NCBI GenBank assembly: GCA_913058135.1
Contig: CAJXPR010000027.1
Location: forward strand, 1-35,346
Direction of reading: 5' to 3'
Length of the DNA stretch: 35,346 bases
From: an uncultured Gammaproteobacteria bacterium
GTDB taxonomy: Bacteria > Pseudomonadota > Gammaproteobacteria > Pseudomonadales > Pseudohongiellaceae
Position numbers and translations under genes: made by a program. Position 1 is the first letter of the stretch; each line of letters opens with the position of its first letter. Of the stretch, positions 19,262 to 28,512 are shown one piece after another. Under the pieces are notes generated by a model. The model saw only the letters and a program-made list of their open reading frames with translations, had not been told where the DNA came from and made no database searches.

Positions 19262-19852
19262 ATGGAAACAGCAGTGAGTGTTCATCCAGGCCGTAGCGCA
19301 ACCCCTGATCCGTGGGCAGAAAATGTCCGGCGGGTCGCGGAAACCCGTGACCGGGCAGCATTTCAGGAGCTCTACAAGCACTTTACACCGATGATTCGTG
19401 CGTTTCTGCTGAAGAGCATGGGCGCCGGCGCCAACCGTTCGGAAGCCGAAGAGATCACCCAGGAAGTGCTGATCAAGGTGTGGAACAAGGCTGCGTCCTT
19501 TAATAGCAGCAAGGCCAGCGTGAATACCTGGATATTCACCATCGCCCGTAACACCCGTATCGATTTTATCCGGCGTAACGAACGTAATGACCGCAAGATC
19601 GACATTGAAGACATCTGGCATGAGCCTGATTCACCCGAGCCGCTGGTTGATCTGCAGCAGCGCCGCGCCGAGCAGGTGATCAAACAGGCCATAGCCACGC
19701 TGCCCGACGAACAGCTGCAGGTGCTGTACAAGGCGTTTATGGAAGGCAAGTCGCACAATGAAGTGGCTGAAGAACTGAGTTTGCCGCTGGGCACCGTGAA
19801 ATCGCGGATCCGGCTGGCACTGAACAAGATGCAGATACTGATCGATCGCTAA
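19262..19852 (+). CDS. ECF RNA polymerase sigma factor, RpoE/ChrR type
   Basis: A 196-residue two-domain sigma factor. Region 2 is FQELYKHFTPMIRAFLLKS through EEITQEVLIKVWNKAASF; region 4 is LPDEQLQVLYKAFMEGKSHN through LPLGTVKSRIRLALNKM, a helix-turn-helix that should read the TGATCC -35. An in-frame GTG at 19244 would add six residues; I prefer ATG 19262, though neither has a strong ribosome site. The anti-sigma gene follows 14 bases later. Expected role: transcription of the divergent lipid operon and of itself when ChrR releases it, classically under singlet oxygen. Confidence 0.9.
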   Translation: METAVSVHPGRSATPDPWAENVRRVAETRDRAAFQELYKHFTPMIRAFLLKSMGAGANRSEAEEITQEVLIKVWNKAASFNSSKASVNTWIFTIARNTRIDFIRRNERNDRKIDIEDIWHEPDSPEPLVDLQQRRAEQVIKQAIATLPDEQLQVLYKAFMEGKSHNEVAEELSLPLGTVKSRIRLALNKMQILIDR

Positions 19853-19866
19853 TCACAGGTATTACT

Positions 19867-20586
19867 ATGGTTTCTTTTCATCCTGACGCTAAATTTTTGA
19901 CCGACTTTGCTGCCGGCAATCTGCCCCTGTCAGAGGCGATATGCGTCGCGGCGCACCTGGAGTTCTGCTCCAAGTGTCGCAGCCACGTGCAGCAGCTCAG
20001 CGATCTGGGGGCCCAGTTGATGGCCCGGCTGGAGCCGCAGCTGGCGGCCGCCGACAGCGACGACCGCCAGGCATTTGAGCAATTGATGCAACGTATTGAC
20101 GCCGCCGATACCGACACGGCCGTGACTTCGGCAGCCACCACGATATCAGCAGGAGCGGCCCGTGGCAGTTCCGCCAACCCGTTGGGCCTGCCCCGGGTTG
20201 TGCAAAAGCTGGCCGCGGGCGGTCTGCAGGACCTGAAATGGGCACAGTTTGGCAAATCCCTGCGTATCGCGCCGATCCGCATTGGCGAGAAAACCCGGGA
20301 AACCGCCATCTACGACATCAGGGCCGGCGGCCGTATGCCCGAACACGAGCATCGGGGTGAGGAAATCACCGTGTTGCTCAAAGGCAGCTTCTCTGATGCC
20401 GACGGCAAGTACGTCAAGGGCGACTTTGTAGTACGTCACGCCGGTGAGCGCCACCAGCCCACGGCTACGCTGGACACCGACTGCATTTGTCTGGTGAGCC
20501 TGGAGCAACCGGTCAAACCCAGCTCCTTCTGGTATCGCCTGCTCGAGCCGTTTGTCAATTATCGTCTGTCAGGGCTGAGCAACTAA
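19867..20586 (+). CDS. chrR: ChrR-family zinc-binding anti-sigma factor
   Basis: A 239-residue anti-sigma factor. The N-terminal zinc anti-sigma domain shows H5, H30, C34 and C37 (HLEFCSKC), each one residue earlier than the zinc ligands reported for Rhodobacter ChrR (H6, H31, C35, C38). The C-terminal half is a cupin-like domain with the metal-type motif PEHEHRGEE and a later HAGERHQP, as required for the ligand- or oxidation-sensing step. A Thr/Ala-rich linker (about residues 80-105) joins them. It should hold the upstream sigma factor inactive. It ends before a nested hairpin. Confidence 0.92.
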   Translation: MVSFHPDAKFLTDFAAGNLPLSEAICVAAHLEFCSKCRSHVQQLSDLGAQLMARLEPQLAAADSDDRQAFEQLMQRIDAADTDTAVTSAATTISAGAARGSSANPLGLPRVVQKLAAGGLQDLKWAQFGKSLRIAPIRIGEKTRETAIYDIRAGGRMPEHEHRGEEITVLLKGSFSDADGKYVKGDFVVRHAGERHQPTATLDTDCICLVSLEQPVKPSSFWYRLLEPFVNYRLSGLSN

Positions 20587-20611
20587 CACCGCAACTAGCC
20601 CCTGAGCCATT

Positions 20612-20668
20612 GCTGCGGCATAATGCCGGGTGACCAATAGAAAATCACCCGGCGTTAACTGCCGCAGC
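20612..20668. repeat. Nested inverted repeat between chrR and nudF
   Basis: Outer arms GCTGCGGCA (20612-20620) and TGCCGCAGC (20660-20668) enclose inner arms GCCGGGTGA (20625-20633) and TCACCCGGC (20645-20653). Both 9-bp stems are perfect. No T run follows, so it is not a classic intrinsic terminator. It could still separate the chrR and nudF transcripts or protect an RNA 3' end. Confidence 0.75.
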
Positions 20669-20685
20669 CGTGACAGGAACCCCCG

Positions 20686-21312
20686 ATGTCCGCTTACCGA
20701 CCGGTCTACGATCGTCAGGATGTGACGATCGTCAGCCGCGATACTGCATTCCAGGGCTTTTTTGCCATTGACCGCATTGTGCTGCGTCATCGGCTGTTTG
20801 CCGGCGGCTGGAGCCAGGACTTCAACCGCGAGCTGTTTCGCCGCGATCAGGCCGGCGGTGTGCTGCTGTATGACCCGCAGGCCGACAAAGTGGTGCTGGT
20901 GGAACAGTTTCGGGTCGGCATGCTCGATGCCATGGACCAGAGCCCGTGGGCACTGGAGCTGGTCGCCGGCATCCTTGACGACGGCGAGTCCGCCCGCGAC
21001 ATGGCCCGGCGCGAGGTCACCGAAGAAGCCGGTCTGCGCATCGGCGAGCCAGAATTCATCTGCAACTATTTCAACAGTCCCGGTGGCAGCACCGAGCGCA
21101 TCACCCTGCTGTATGCCGAAGTCGATGCCAGCCAGGCCGCTGGCGTCCACGGCATGGCCGACGAGAACGAGGACATCCGCGTGGTGGTGCTGAGCTTTGA
21201 CGAGGCCTGGCAGGCCTTTTTGTCCGGCCGCATCAATAACGCCATGGCCATCATTGCCCTGCAATGGCTGCGCCTGAAGCGCGCGGGCATCAACGATGGA
21301 GTAGTTGAATAA
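20686..21312 (+). CDS. nudF: ADP-ribose pyrophosphatase (Nudix)
   Basis: Hydrolyses ADP-ribose to AMP and ribose-5-phosphate. The 208-residue protein has a full Nudix box, GX5EX7REUXEEXGU, at residues 95-117 (GILDDGESARDMARREVTEE), and the N-terminal FNRELFRRDQAGGVLLYD arrangement typical of NudF. The gene order nudF-yqiB-cpdA-parE is conserved in Pseudomonas and Enterobacteria. yqiB starts 3 bases after its stop. Confidence 0.93.
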   Translation: MSAYRPVYDRQDVTIVSRDTAFQGFFAIDRIVLRHRLFAGGWSQDFNRELFRRDQAGGVLLYDPQADKVVLVEQFRVGMLDAMDQSPWALELVAGILDDGESARDMARREVTEEAGLRIGEPEFICNYFNSPGGSTERITLLYAEVDASQAAGVHGMADENEDIRVVVLSFDEAWQAFLSGRINNAMAIIALQWLRLKRAGINDGVVE

Positions 21313-21315
21313 GGT

Positions 21316-21891
21316 ATGACAGCCCTTCTCGACAAGGTCATAGAGCGACCGCGCTATCGTGTCAATCTCGCCGATTACATGCGCACCTGCGACCAGAACT
21401 ATATTCGTTTACTAACGCTGATCCCTGCTCTAGAATCGGACAGGAAAGATGGCAGCGGGCGGTTGGTTGGAAAGCCCGCAGCGGATTCGCAAAACTGTGA
21501 GCAGGACGACAAAAAAGAATGGGAGTTCCTGATAGGCTCTGATGGCCAGGGAACTCAAAACCACGCAGGTCGTCCCCCTATCCGGATCAAAGTGACTTTG
21601 CTGGAGGCCTTTGCCTACACCAGCACACTGCAGATCCAGGTACAAAGCGGATTCCCTGCCTGGAGCCCGGCGCCCGTCATCGTGGTAAGGATGTACCACG
21701 ATGCCAGCACCGCTGAACCGATCAGTTACCAGGGTCACAGACAGATACCTGCCAGGTGCACCGTTCCCAATGCCGGTATGTACCATCAGGATGAAAAGAG
21801 GCAGATAAATGAATTTCTGGCCGAGTGGCTGCGCCTGTGTTTAAGCTTAGGCATCAGTGCCCGCACGGCAGATTTTCTATGCATCGGATAG
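21316..21891 (+). CDS. yqiB: DUF1249 protein YqiB
   Basis: A 191-residue protein starting with the family pattern YRVNLADYMRTCDQNYIRLL and containing VTLLEAFAYTSTLQIQ, MYHDASTAEPISYQGHRQIP and QINEFLAEWLRLC. The family is usually about 140 residues. This copy has an extra hydrophilic segment (roughly residues 42-85) between the first helix region and the core, rich in Asp, Lys, Gly and Gln. Function unknown; linked to nudF and cpdA by conserved order. Confidence 0.85.
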   Translation: MTALLDKVIERPRYRVNLADYMRTCDQNYIRLLTLIPALESDRKDGSGRLVGKPAADSQNCEQDDKKEWEFLIGSDGQGTQNHAGRPPIRIKVTLLEAFAYTSTLQIQVQSGFPAWSPAPVIVVRMYHDASTAEPISYQGHRQIPARCTVPNAGMYHQDEKRQINEFLAEWLRLCLSLGISARTADFLCIG

Positions 21892-21894
21892 AAT

Positions 21895-22740
21895 ATGCAG
21901 AAAAAGACACGGGATGATCGCGCGCGACCATTGCGGCTGATACAGATCACGGACACGCATCTGTACAGAGACCCTGCCGCAGCGTTGCTGGGCTTGAACA
22001 CGCAGGACAGTTTTGTGCGGGTGGTTGATCTTATCGCCCGCCAGCAACCCGACCCCGACTGGATCGTGGCCACCGGCGATATTGCGCAGGATGCTTCGGC
22101 CGAAGCCTATCAGCGTTTTGTCGATACCATTGCCCGGATACCCGCACCGTTTTGCTGGATACCCGGCAACCACGACCGCCGCTCGGTGATGACCAGCACG
22201 CCAGCCTTCAGGGCGGCCTTTATGGAGCGCGTGCAACTGGGCAACTGGCAGATCATCATGCTCGACACCAGCGTGCCGGGCGAAGTCCACGGCCTGTTGT
22301 CGGACCGTGAGCTGGCGCACCTGGAGGCCAGCCTGGCCAGCGCCGGCAGCGAAAAGAGAGGCGCCGACGACGATACCGTTGATCACTCGCTGGTGTGCCT
22401 GCACCACAATCCGATACCCGGCAGCGCCGGCTGGATGCAGGAGATCGGCCTGCATAATGCCGATGCCCTGCTGGAGATCCTGGAGCGCCACGACAGTGTG
22501 CGCGGTGTGGTCTACGGTCATATCCACCAGACCCTGGATTTTGAAGCGCACGGTCAGCGCTTCTACTGCACACCGTCTACCTGCATACAGTTCAAGCCCG
22601 GCGTCGAGGACTTTGCGCTGGATCTGCGCTGCCCGGCGTACCGGTGGTTTGATCTGCATGCCGATGGGCGGATCGAAAGCCAGGTTGAGAGAATTGAAGA
22701 CTACGAAATCAATGTCGACCAGAGCGCTGGTGGTTATTGA
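21895..22740 (+). CDS. cpdA: 3',5'-cyclic-AMP phosphodiesterase
   Basis: A class III cAMP phosphodiesterase of the calcineurin-like metallophosphoesterase fold, 281 residues. Metal-binding motifs in order: D20 and H22 in ITDTHLY, GDIAQDA, GNHDRR, LHHNP and GHIHQ. It lowers cAMP and so tempers Crp/Vfr-type signalling. Start 3 bases after yqiB. The yqiA esterase gene that normally follows cpdA is absent here; parE comes next after 52 bases. Confidence 0.93.
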   Translation: MQKKTRDDRARPLRLIQITDTHLYRDPAAALLGLNTQDSFVRVVDLIARQQPDPDWIVATGDIAQDASAEAYQRFVDTIARIPAPFCWIPGNHDRRSVMTSTPAFRAAFMERVQLGNWQIIMLDTSVPGEVHGLLSDRELAHLEASLASAGSEKRGADDDTVDHSLVCLHHNPIPGSAGWMQEIGLHNADALLEILERHDSVRGVVYGHIHQTLDFEAHGQRFYCTPSTCIQFKPGVEDFALDLRCPAYRWFDLHADGRIESQVERIEDYEINVDQSAGGY

Positions 22741-22753
22741 TCAGATTTTATAA

Positions 22754-24712
<1,959 letters not shown>

Positions 24713-25376
24713 TTATTATCAGTTGTAGGGAGGGGCTTCTGGAGGAGCGCTTTGTATCCTCTTCCAGCTCACCTCGTCGTATTTGGCCCCACATTACCCG
24801 TATGGCTAGTTGAATCATCCAACTGGGTCTGTTCATATCGAAGCTCGGACTAAAACCTCAGTTACCACTTATGCGAGTGCCTCCGTAGAGAGGTGGCGAG
24901 TTTGAGGATCCTTGCCAGCTTGGTACACTTAAGACAATAGGCAGGAACCTTAGCTTACTATCGTTGGCACACCATACCAAGAACTGAGATGGCTGTTCTT
25001 TGGGGGGGTATATGAAGGAATGTCTAGTGTAAACTCAGAAATACTATTTCGAATTAGCCTTTATATTGCACGCTTTCTTTATCCTTCTGATCATGGCGCC
25101 CGAAAGGCTACGTTTATTGTAGTAAAGAAGCTCGATAATTTTCGTTCTTCTGCCGTGCATTGTTCAAGAAAAAGAGGTGGCTTTCTAAAAGCGGTCGATA
25201 AATAAGATGAGCTTTTTTAAGGTCTCATCCGGAAATTTGCATAGAGTAATGCAATACCAAACGGAGATGAACTTTATCCTTAGCCTTGGTCTAACTAAGC
25301 GCTGCTCTCTGACAAATTTACCGCTTCGTTTCAATCCAGCCGCAATGTCGGCGTTCGCTTTCAAAAGGGGCATTGA
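24713..25376. other. Non-coding island edge downstream of parE
   Basis: About 660 bases without a convincing gene. Composition changes here from GC-rich to AT-rich. I see an imperfect hairpin at about 24737-24769, a small one at 24809-24825 (AGTTG/CAACT), and an inverted repeat with one bulge at 24977-25002 (CCAAGAAC / GTTCTTTGG) followed by a run of seven G. A 61-codon frame at 25020-25205 has no good ribosome site or recognisable content. No tRNA or integrase gene is seen. Confidence 0.55.
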
Positions 25377-26021
25377 TTGAACTGGTCAGAATACCAAGAG
25401 CAAGCAGCAGAGTTTTTTAGCTCGCTTGGGCTGAATACAAAAATAGAATATGAACTGAAAGGGGCTAGAGGGATACACATTCTAGACGTGTATGCGTCGG
25501 GAAACTTCAACGGAATCTCGTTTAACTGGATCATTGAATGTAAGGCCTGGAAATCCAACATTCCGAAGGAAAAGGTGATGGCGCTTTCTGCCATTGTTCA
25601 GGATGTCGGCGCCGACAGAGGGTTCTTGTTGTCAGAGACTGGGTTTCAGTCTGGAGCGATTAGGGCTGCAAGGTCTACGAATATTACGCTTACCAGCCTG
25701 GAAGACCTTTCCTTCACCACTGAACGATTCGAAGTGGATAGTTTAATTGGGAAAAAGAATTGGGAAATACAGAAAGCTAAAGGAAGACTACTTGAAATTA
25801 AACGAATATCTGAAGCCCATGAATACAGCGTAGAGAGAACATTGCTTTTCGGTGAGCTAGGAGTTATCGAGATGCTGTTTGAAGATGCATTAGAGGGTAG
25901 GTTCCCTGTAGCATATCCAACGAAGGGAATAGAGTTCTCAACACTTATGCAGCTTATACGCTATGCAGATGGATATATACAACGTGCAAACTCCTGGAGT
26001 ATCGGAAATAAAAACTCATAA
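25377..26021 (+). CDS. Mrr-like restriction endonuclease (PD-(D/E)xK)
   Basis: A 214-residue protein whose N-terminal 115 residues match the Mrr catalytic-domain pattern: WSEYQEQAAEFFSSLGLN, GARGIHILDVYA with D37, and IIECKAWKS with E54-x-K56, then KEKVMALSAIVQDVGADRG and GFQSGAIRAA. These give a complete D...ExK active site. The C-terminal 100 residues are not recognisable to me and may recognise a target. The start is a TTG at 25377 with AGGGG 6 bases upstream. AT-rich and followed by Kiwa-like genes. Probable role: cleavage of foreign, perhaps modified, DNA; it could also be a nicking or toxin-type effector. Confidence 0.8.
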   Translation: MNWSEYQEQAAEFFSSLGLNTKIEYELKGARGIHILDVYASGNFNGISFNWIIECKAWKSNIPKEKVMALSAIVQDVGADRGFLLSETGFQSGAIRAARSTNITLTSLEDLSFTTERFEVDSLIGKKNWEIQKAKGRLLEIKRISEAHEYSVERTLLFGELGVIEMLFEDALEGRFPVAYPTKGIEFSTLMQLIRYADGYIQRANSWSIGNKNS

Positions 26022-26115
26022 GATCAATAAGCACAGCTGCACTTTCTGCATTAAAGCTCGCTATGCTCGATCGATAGTAGCCCGCGTTGTAAATCAAAAT
26101 ATTTGGTAAATTGGC

Positions 26116-26745
26116 ATGAATGACAGAAGGTATGAGCTAAAATCTGGTGCGAAACTGACGCTCTTTCTTGTGTCCTATATACCTTTGTTTTTGATAATGT
26201 GTTTTACGCAGCTTTACGAATATCGTGAATACCTAGTTTGGGGTGGCGTAAGCTATCAGTCACTCTTGAGTTATATTCGATACTTCGGCGCGGTCACGGT
26301 GTTGGTACTGATGTCCGCCTTTGGCTTAGTAGGGCTCCGATTTCTATTGCCGAACATACAGCGTAGAGCGAGATCCAACGGAAGTTTAGTAAAGATTGTT
26401 GATATAGAGAACAAGAATAGTGAGTCGATATCATATCTCTTCACGTATGTTATTCCTTTCGTTTTCCAAGATCTTTCCAGTATTACTAATGTATTTGCAG
26501 TTAGTGTCCTACTTTCTGTTACATATCTTATATATTCAAATTCATCAATGCTTTTGATAAACCCCACAATAAGTATGGCTTATTCTCTGTATCTAGTTGA
26601 GTATGAAGACATGTCTAACAAAAAAATCCGGAAAGGTATGATTTTGTCGAGAAATAAGTTTTTAGAAGAAGACGACGAAGTGAAAATCAGACGTATGGGG
26701 CATAAACTCTATTTTGCTGTTGAAGGAGAAAGGCGTGATTGCTAA
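26116..26745 (+). CDS. kwaA: Kiwa-like membrane protein KwaA
   Basis: A 209-residue membrane protein with about four or five hydrophobic segments (residues 12-33, 55-78, 105-118, 124-141, 145-162) and a charged cytoplasmic C-terminus. It directly precedes, and overlaps by 11 bases, a DUF4868 (KwaB-like) gene, the arrangement that defines the Kiwa anti-phage system. The SYLFTYVIPF segment fits what I remember of KwaA, but the call rests mainly on topology and context. KwaA is thought to sense phage attachment at the inner membrane and pass this to KwaB. Confidence 0.68.
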   Translation: MNDRRYELKSGAKLTLFLVSYIPLFLIMCFTQLYEYREYLVWGGVSYQSLLSYIRYFGAVTVLVLMSAFGLVGLRFLLPNIQRRARSNGSLVKIVDIENKNSESISYLFTYVIPFVFQDLSSITNVFAVSVLLSVTYLIYSNSSMLLINPTISMAYSLYLVEYEDMSNKKIRKGMILSRNKFLEEDDEVKIRRMGHKLYFAVEGERRDC

Positions 26746-27751
26746 TGAAAAACTGTCTAGAGCTCGGGCGATTTTGAAAGACAAGTCTTCATCTTTAAAC
26801 TTATATTTTATCACAAGAGAATTAAAGGTTGGGATCGCAAGATCTGCAAAGGTAGTTGATAAATACTGCTTTAAAGCTTGGGGATCTGATGTTTCACCCG
26901 AGTTGGAAGAGTTCTTTGTCAAAAATCTAGAAAGGCAACTTGATAAAGTGTTAGAGTCCGAAAGCTATGAGCTAGAGCCTTATGACGTAATATCCGACGA
27001 CCTGCCAAATAGGCTATATGCATATGCTTTGAATAACGCATTGTCATTCTCAGATGTCGTCACTAATCAAATAATTCCTGGTCCTAACAACCCCATTAAA
27101 TCCTTGGCTGACGTCAAGAATAATCTATGGGCATACTGTCTGAAAATGACAAGCTCAGAAGGTTGTTTTTTGATTTTTAGAAAGTTGTCAAAAGGAAAGG
27201 TGGTAACCGACCAGAACCAAACTATTAAAGAAAAAGTTTCGTCATACTTTGATTCTACTACTGCAGAATTGAAAGCTTCGCTTCAAGAAAGTATAACTTT
27301 CGATGACAAACTGGATTGTTTATTTGCTGAGGAGGAATTCTTCGTTTTTAGAAAGTCTGGGTTCGAAAACATAGTCGGACTTGAAGAAGAGTTCAATGAG
27401 GCTGCCAACGATGTGGTCGATATCGTTAAAGCTACGGACCTGGTAGAGGGCATTGAGCATATAGAAGCTTTGCTCAAAGAAAGTAAGTCCTTGTTAAAGA
27501 CGCTATCTAACATTGCGAAAAAAGGTCATCATCATAAACTCAACGCTGAAGAAATTGGTAAGATGAGGGATGTTCTTCACAAGTTTGAGGGAAAAGCATT
27601 GAAGACTACAAGCGAAGGAAAGCTCTTACTGGAGGATAAAATTGATGTTGGGTATTTTATTAAACTGCTGAACGACTACTACAAACAAGGTATGGTTTCT
27701 GGTGATTTTTATGGAACTAATAGCGGGCGCTTGTTGCCAATCAGCAACTAG
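26735..27751 (+). CDS. kwaB: Kiwa-like effector KwaB (DUF4868)
   Basis: A 338-residue soluble protein of the DUF4868 type: an N-terminal alpha/beta region, then a core with FDDKLDCLFAEEEFFVFRKS, GFENIVGLEEEFNEAA and KSLLKTLSNIAKKG, the pattern I associate with KwaB. I place the start at GTG 26735, because AAGGAG at 26723-26728 is 6 bases upstream. This start lies inside the kwaA end, so the pair is translationally coupled. In Kiwa, KwaB is a DNA-binding partner of KwaA that blocks phage replication or transcription. The length is slightly longer than the E. coli example. Confidence 0.78.
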   Translation: MIANEKLSRARAILKDKSSSLNLYFITRELKVGIARSAKVVDKYCFKAWGSDVSPELEEFFVKNLERQLDKVLESESYELEPYDVISDDLPNRLYAYALNNALSFSDVVTNQIIPGPNNPIKSLADVKNNLWAYCLKMTSSEGCFLIFRKLSKGKVVTDQNQTIKEKVSSYFDSTTAELKASLQESITFDDKLDCLFAEEEFFVFRKSGFENIVGLEEEFNEAANDVVDIVKATDLVEGIEHIEALLKESKSLLKTLSNIAKKGHHHKLNAEEIGKMRDVLHKFEGKALKTTSEGKLLLEDKIDVGYFIKLLNDYYKQGMVSGDFYGTNSGRLLPISN

Positions 27752-28180
27752 TCTGCAACGACTGCAGTCGCGGCGACGGATTTTCGGCTTCGTGAGTCAT
27801 GAAGAGTATATCAAGAAGGACTTGAAAGAGTTCTCCTGTGGCATAGCGAAGATGGCTCAATAATAAAATGTCAACTAATAGTTAATGTGAATGTATTAGA
27901 AGCATGTTCTAACACGCTTAGTTCTACAGTCACTTGATATATTCTCTCGCATTTAGATGCGCTGTGAGAGGCAACAGAATGGGCTCTCTGCGTAGTGTTT
28001 ATCGGTCTTTTAGGTGTTCTGTTTAGGTATGTTTTTGGTCTGAGATCGACTCATAGGATCTGAGTGATGGCTTAGAACTGGGCTCAGATAACTCAACACA
28101 AAAAGGCAGTATGGCCGAGTATTGTAAGTTTCTGCAGCGTATGCGATAAAAAAATTGATTTCGAATTCTAGGATGGTTGT
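27752..28180. other. Non-coding gap between Kiwa-like and toxin-antitoxin genes
   Basis: About 430 bases without a recognisable gene. It begins with a 12-bp perfect palindrome CGACTGCAGTCG (27759-27770) just past the kwaB stop, possibly part of a terminator. Further on it holds the TCTGAG/CTCAGA repeats described separately and a plausible sigma-70-like promoter for the toxin gene (TTGTAA, 17 bases, GATAAA, about 28125-28152). Confidence 0.5.
28039..28089. promoter_or_regulatory. Repeated half-sites upstream of the toxin gene
   Basis: TCTGAG occurs at 28039-28044 and 28059-28064 (20 bases apart, two helical turns) and inverted as CTCAGA at 28083-28088. The second and third form a longer inverted repeat, ATCTGAG/CTCAGAT. 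The spacing fits binding by a dimeric XRE-type repressor such as the downstream antitoxin. It lies about 90-140 bases before the toxin start. Confidence 0.4.
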
Positions 28181-28507
28181 ATGGAGATAGCATTCGGCTC
28201 CAGAAAGCTTCGTGATATTTGCATCAACAAAGATAAAGCTGTTGAAGTCCTAGGACCCCAAGTTGCGAGAATGCTAATAACCACGCTCGCTGACATTAGA
28301 GCCGCTGGTAACATCATCGATCTACCTTACGAAGTATATTTTGTGGATTCATTTGAAAAGAATAACGTAGTGTGCTCCATCAAATTAACCGATTTTTGTT
28401 GCATTGAGTTGGTGTCAAATCACGTACTGTCGGCAGCGCCTAAGTTATCTTCTGATTGGGTTAGTGTATACAGACTAAAGTTAATCTGCATAACGGGGGT
28501 TAAATAA
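28181..28507 (+). CDS. HigB-like (RelE/ParE superfamily) toxin
   Basis: A 108-residue protein with the HigB/'killer protein' N-terminus MEIAFGSRKLRDICINKDKA and then a helix with VARMLITTLADIRAAGNIID, both typical of this mRNA-interferase fold. AGGA lies 7 bases before the ATG. The downstream gene encodes an XRE-type protein starting 5 bases later, in toxin-first order as in higBA. The C-terminal third is less typical, so activity is not assured. Confidence 0.82.
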   Translation: MEIAFGSRKLRDICINKDKAVEVLGPQVARMLITTLADIRAAGNIIDLPYEVYFVDSFEKNNVVCSIKLTDFCCIELVSNHVLSAAPKLSSDWVSVYRLKLICITGVK

Positions 28508-28512
28508 AAATC

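Noticed and set aside
25020-25205. 61-codon frame in the island edge
   Set aside because: No properly spaced ribosome site, no family resemblance, low-complexity edge region.
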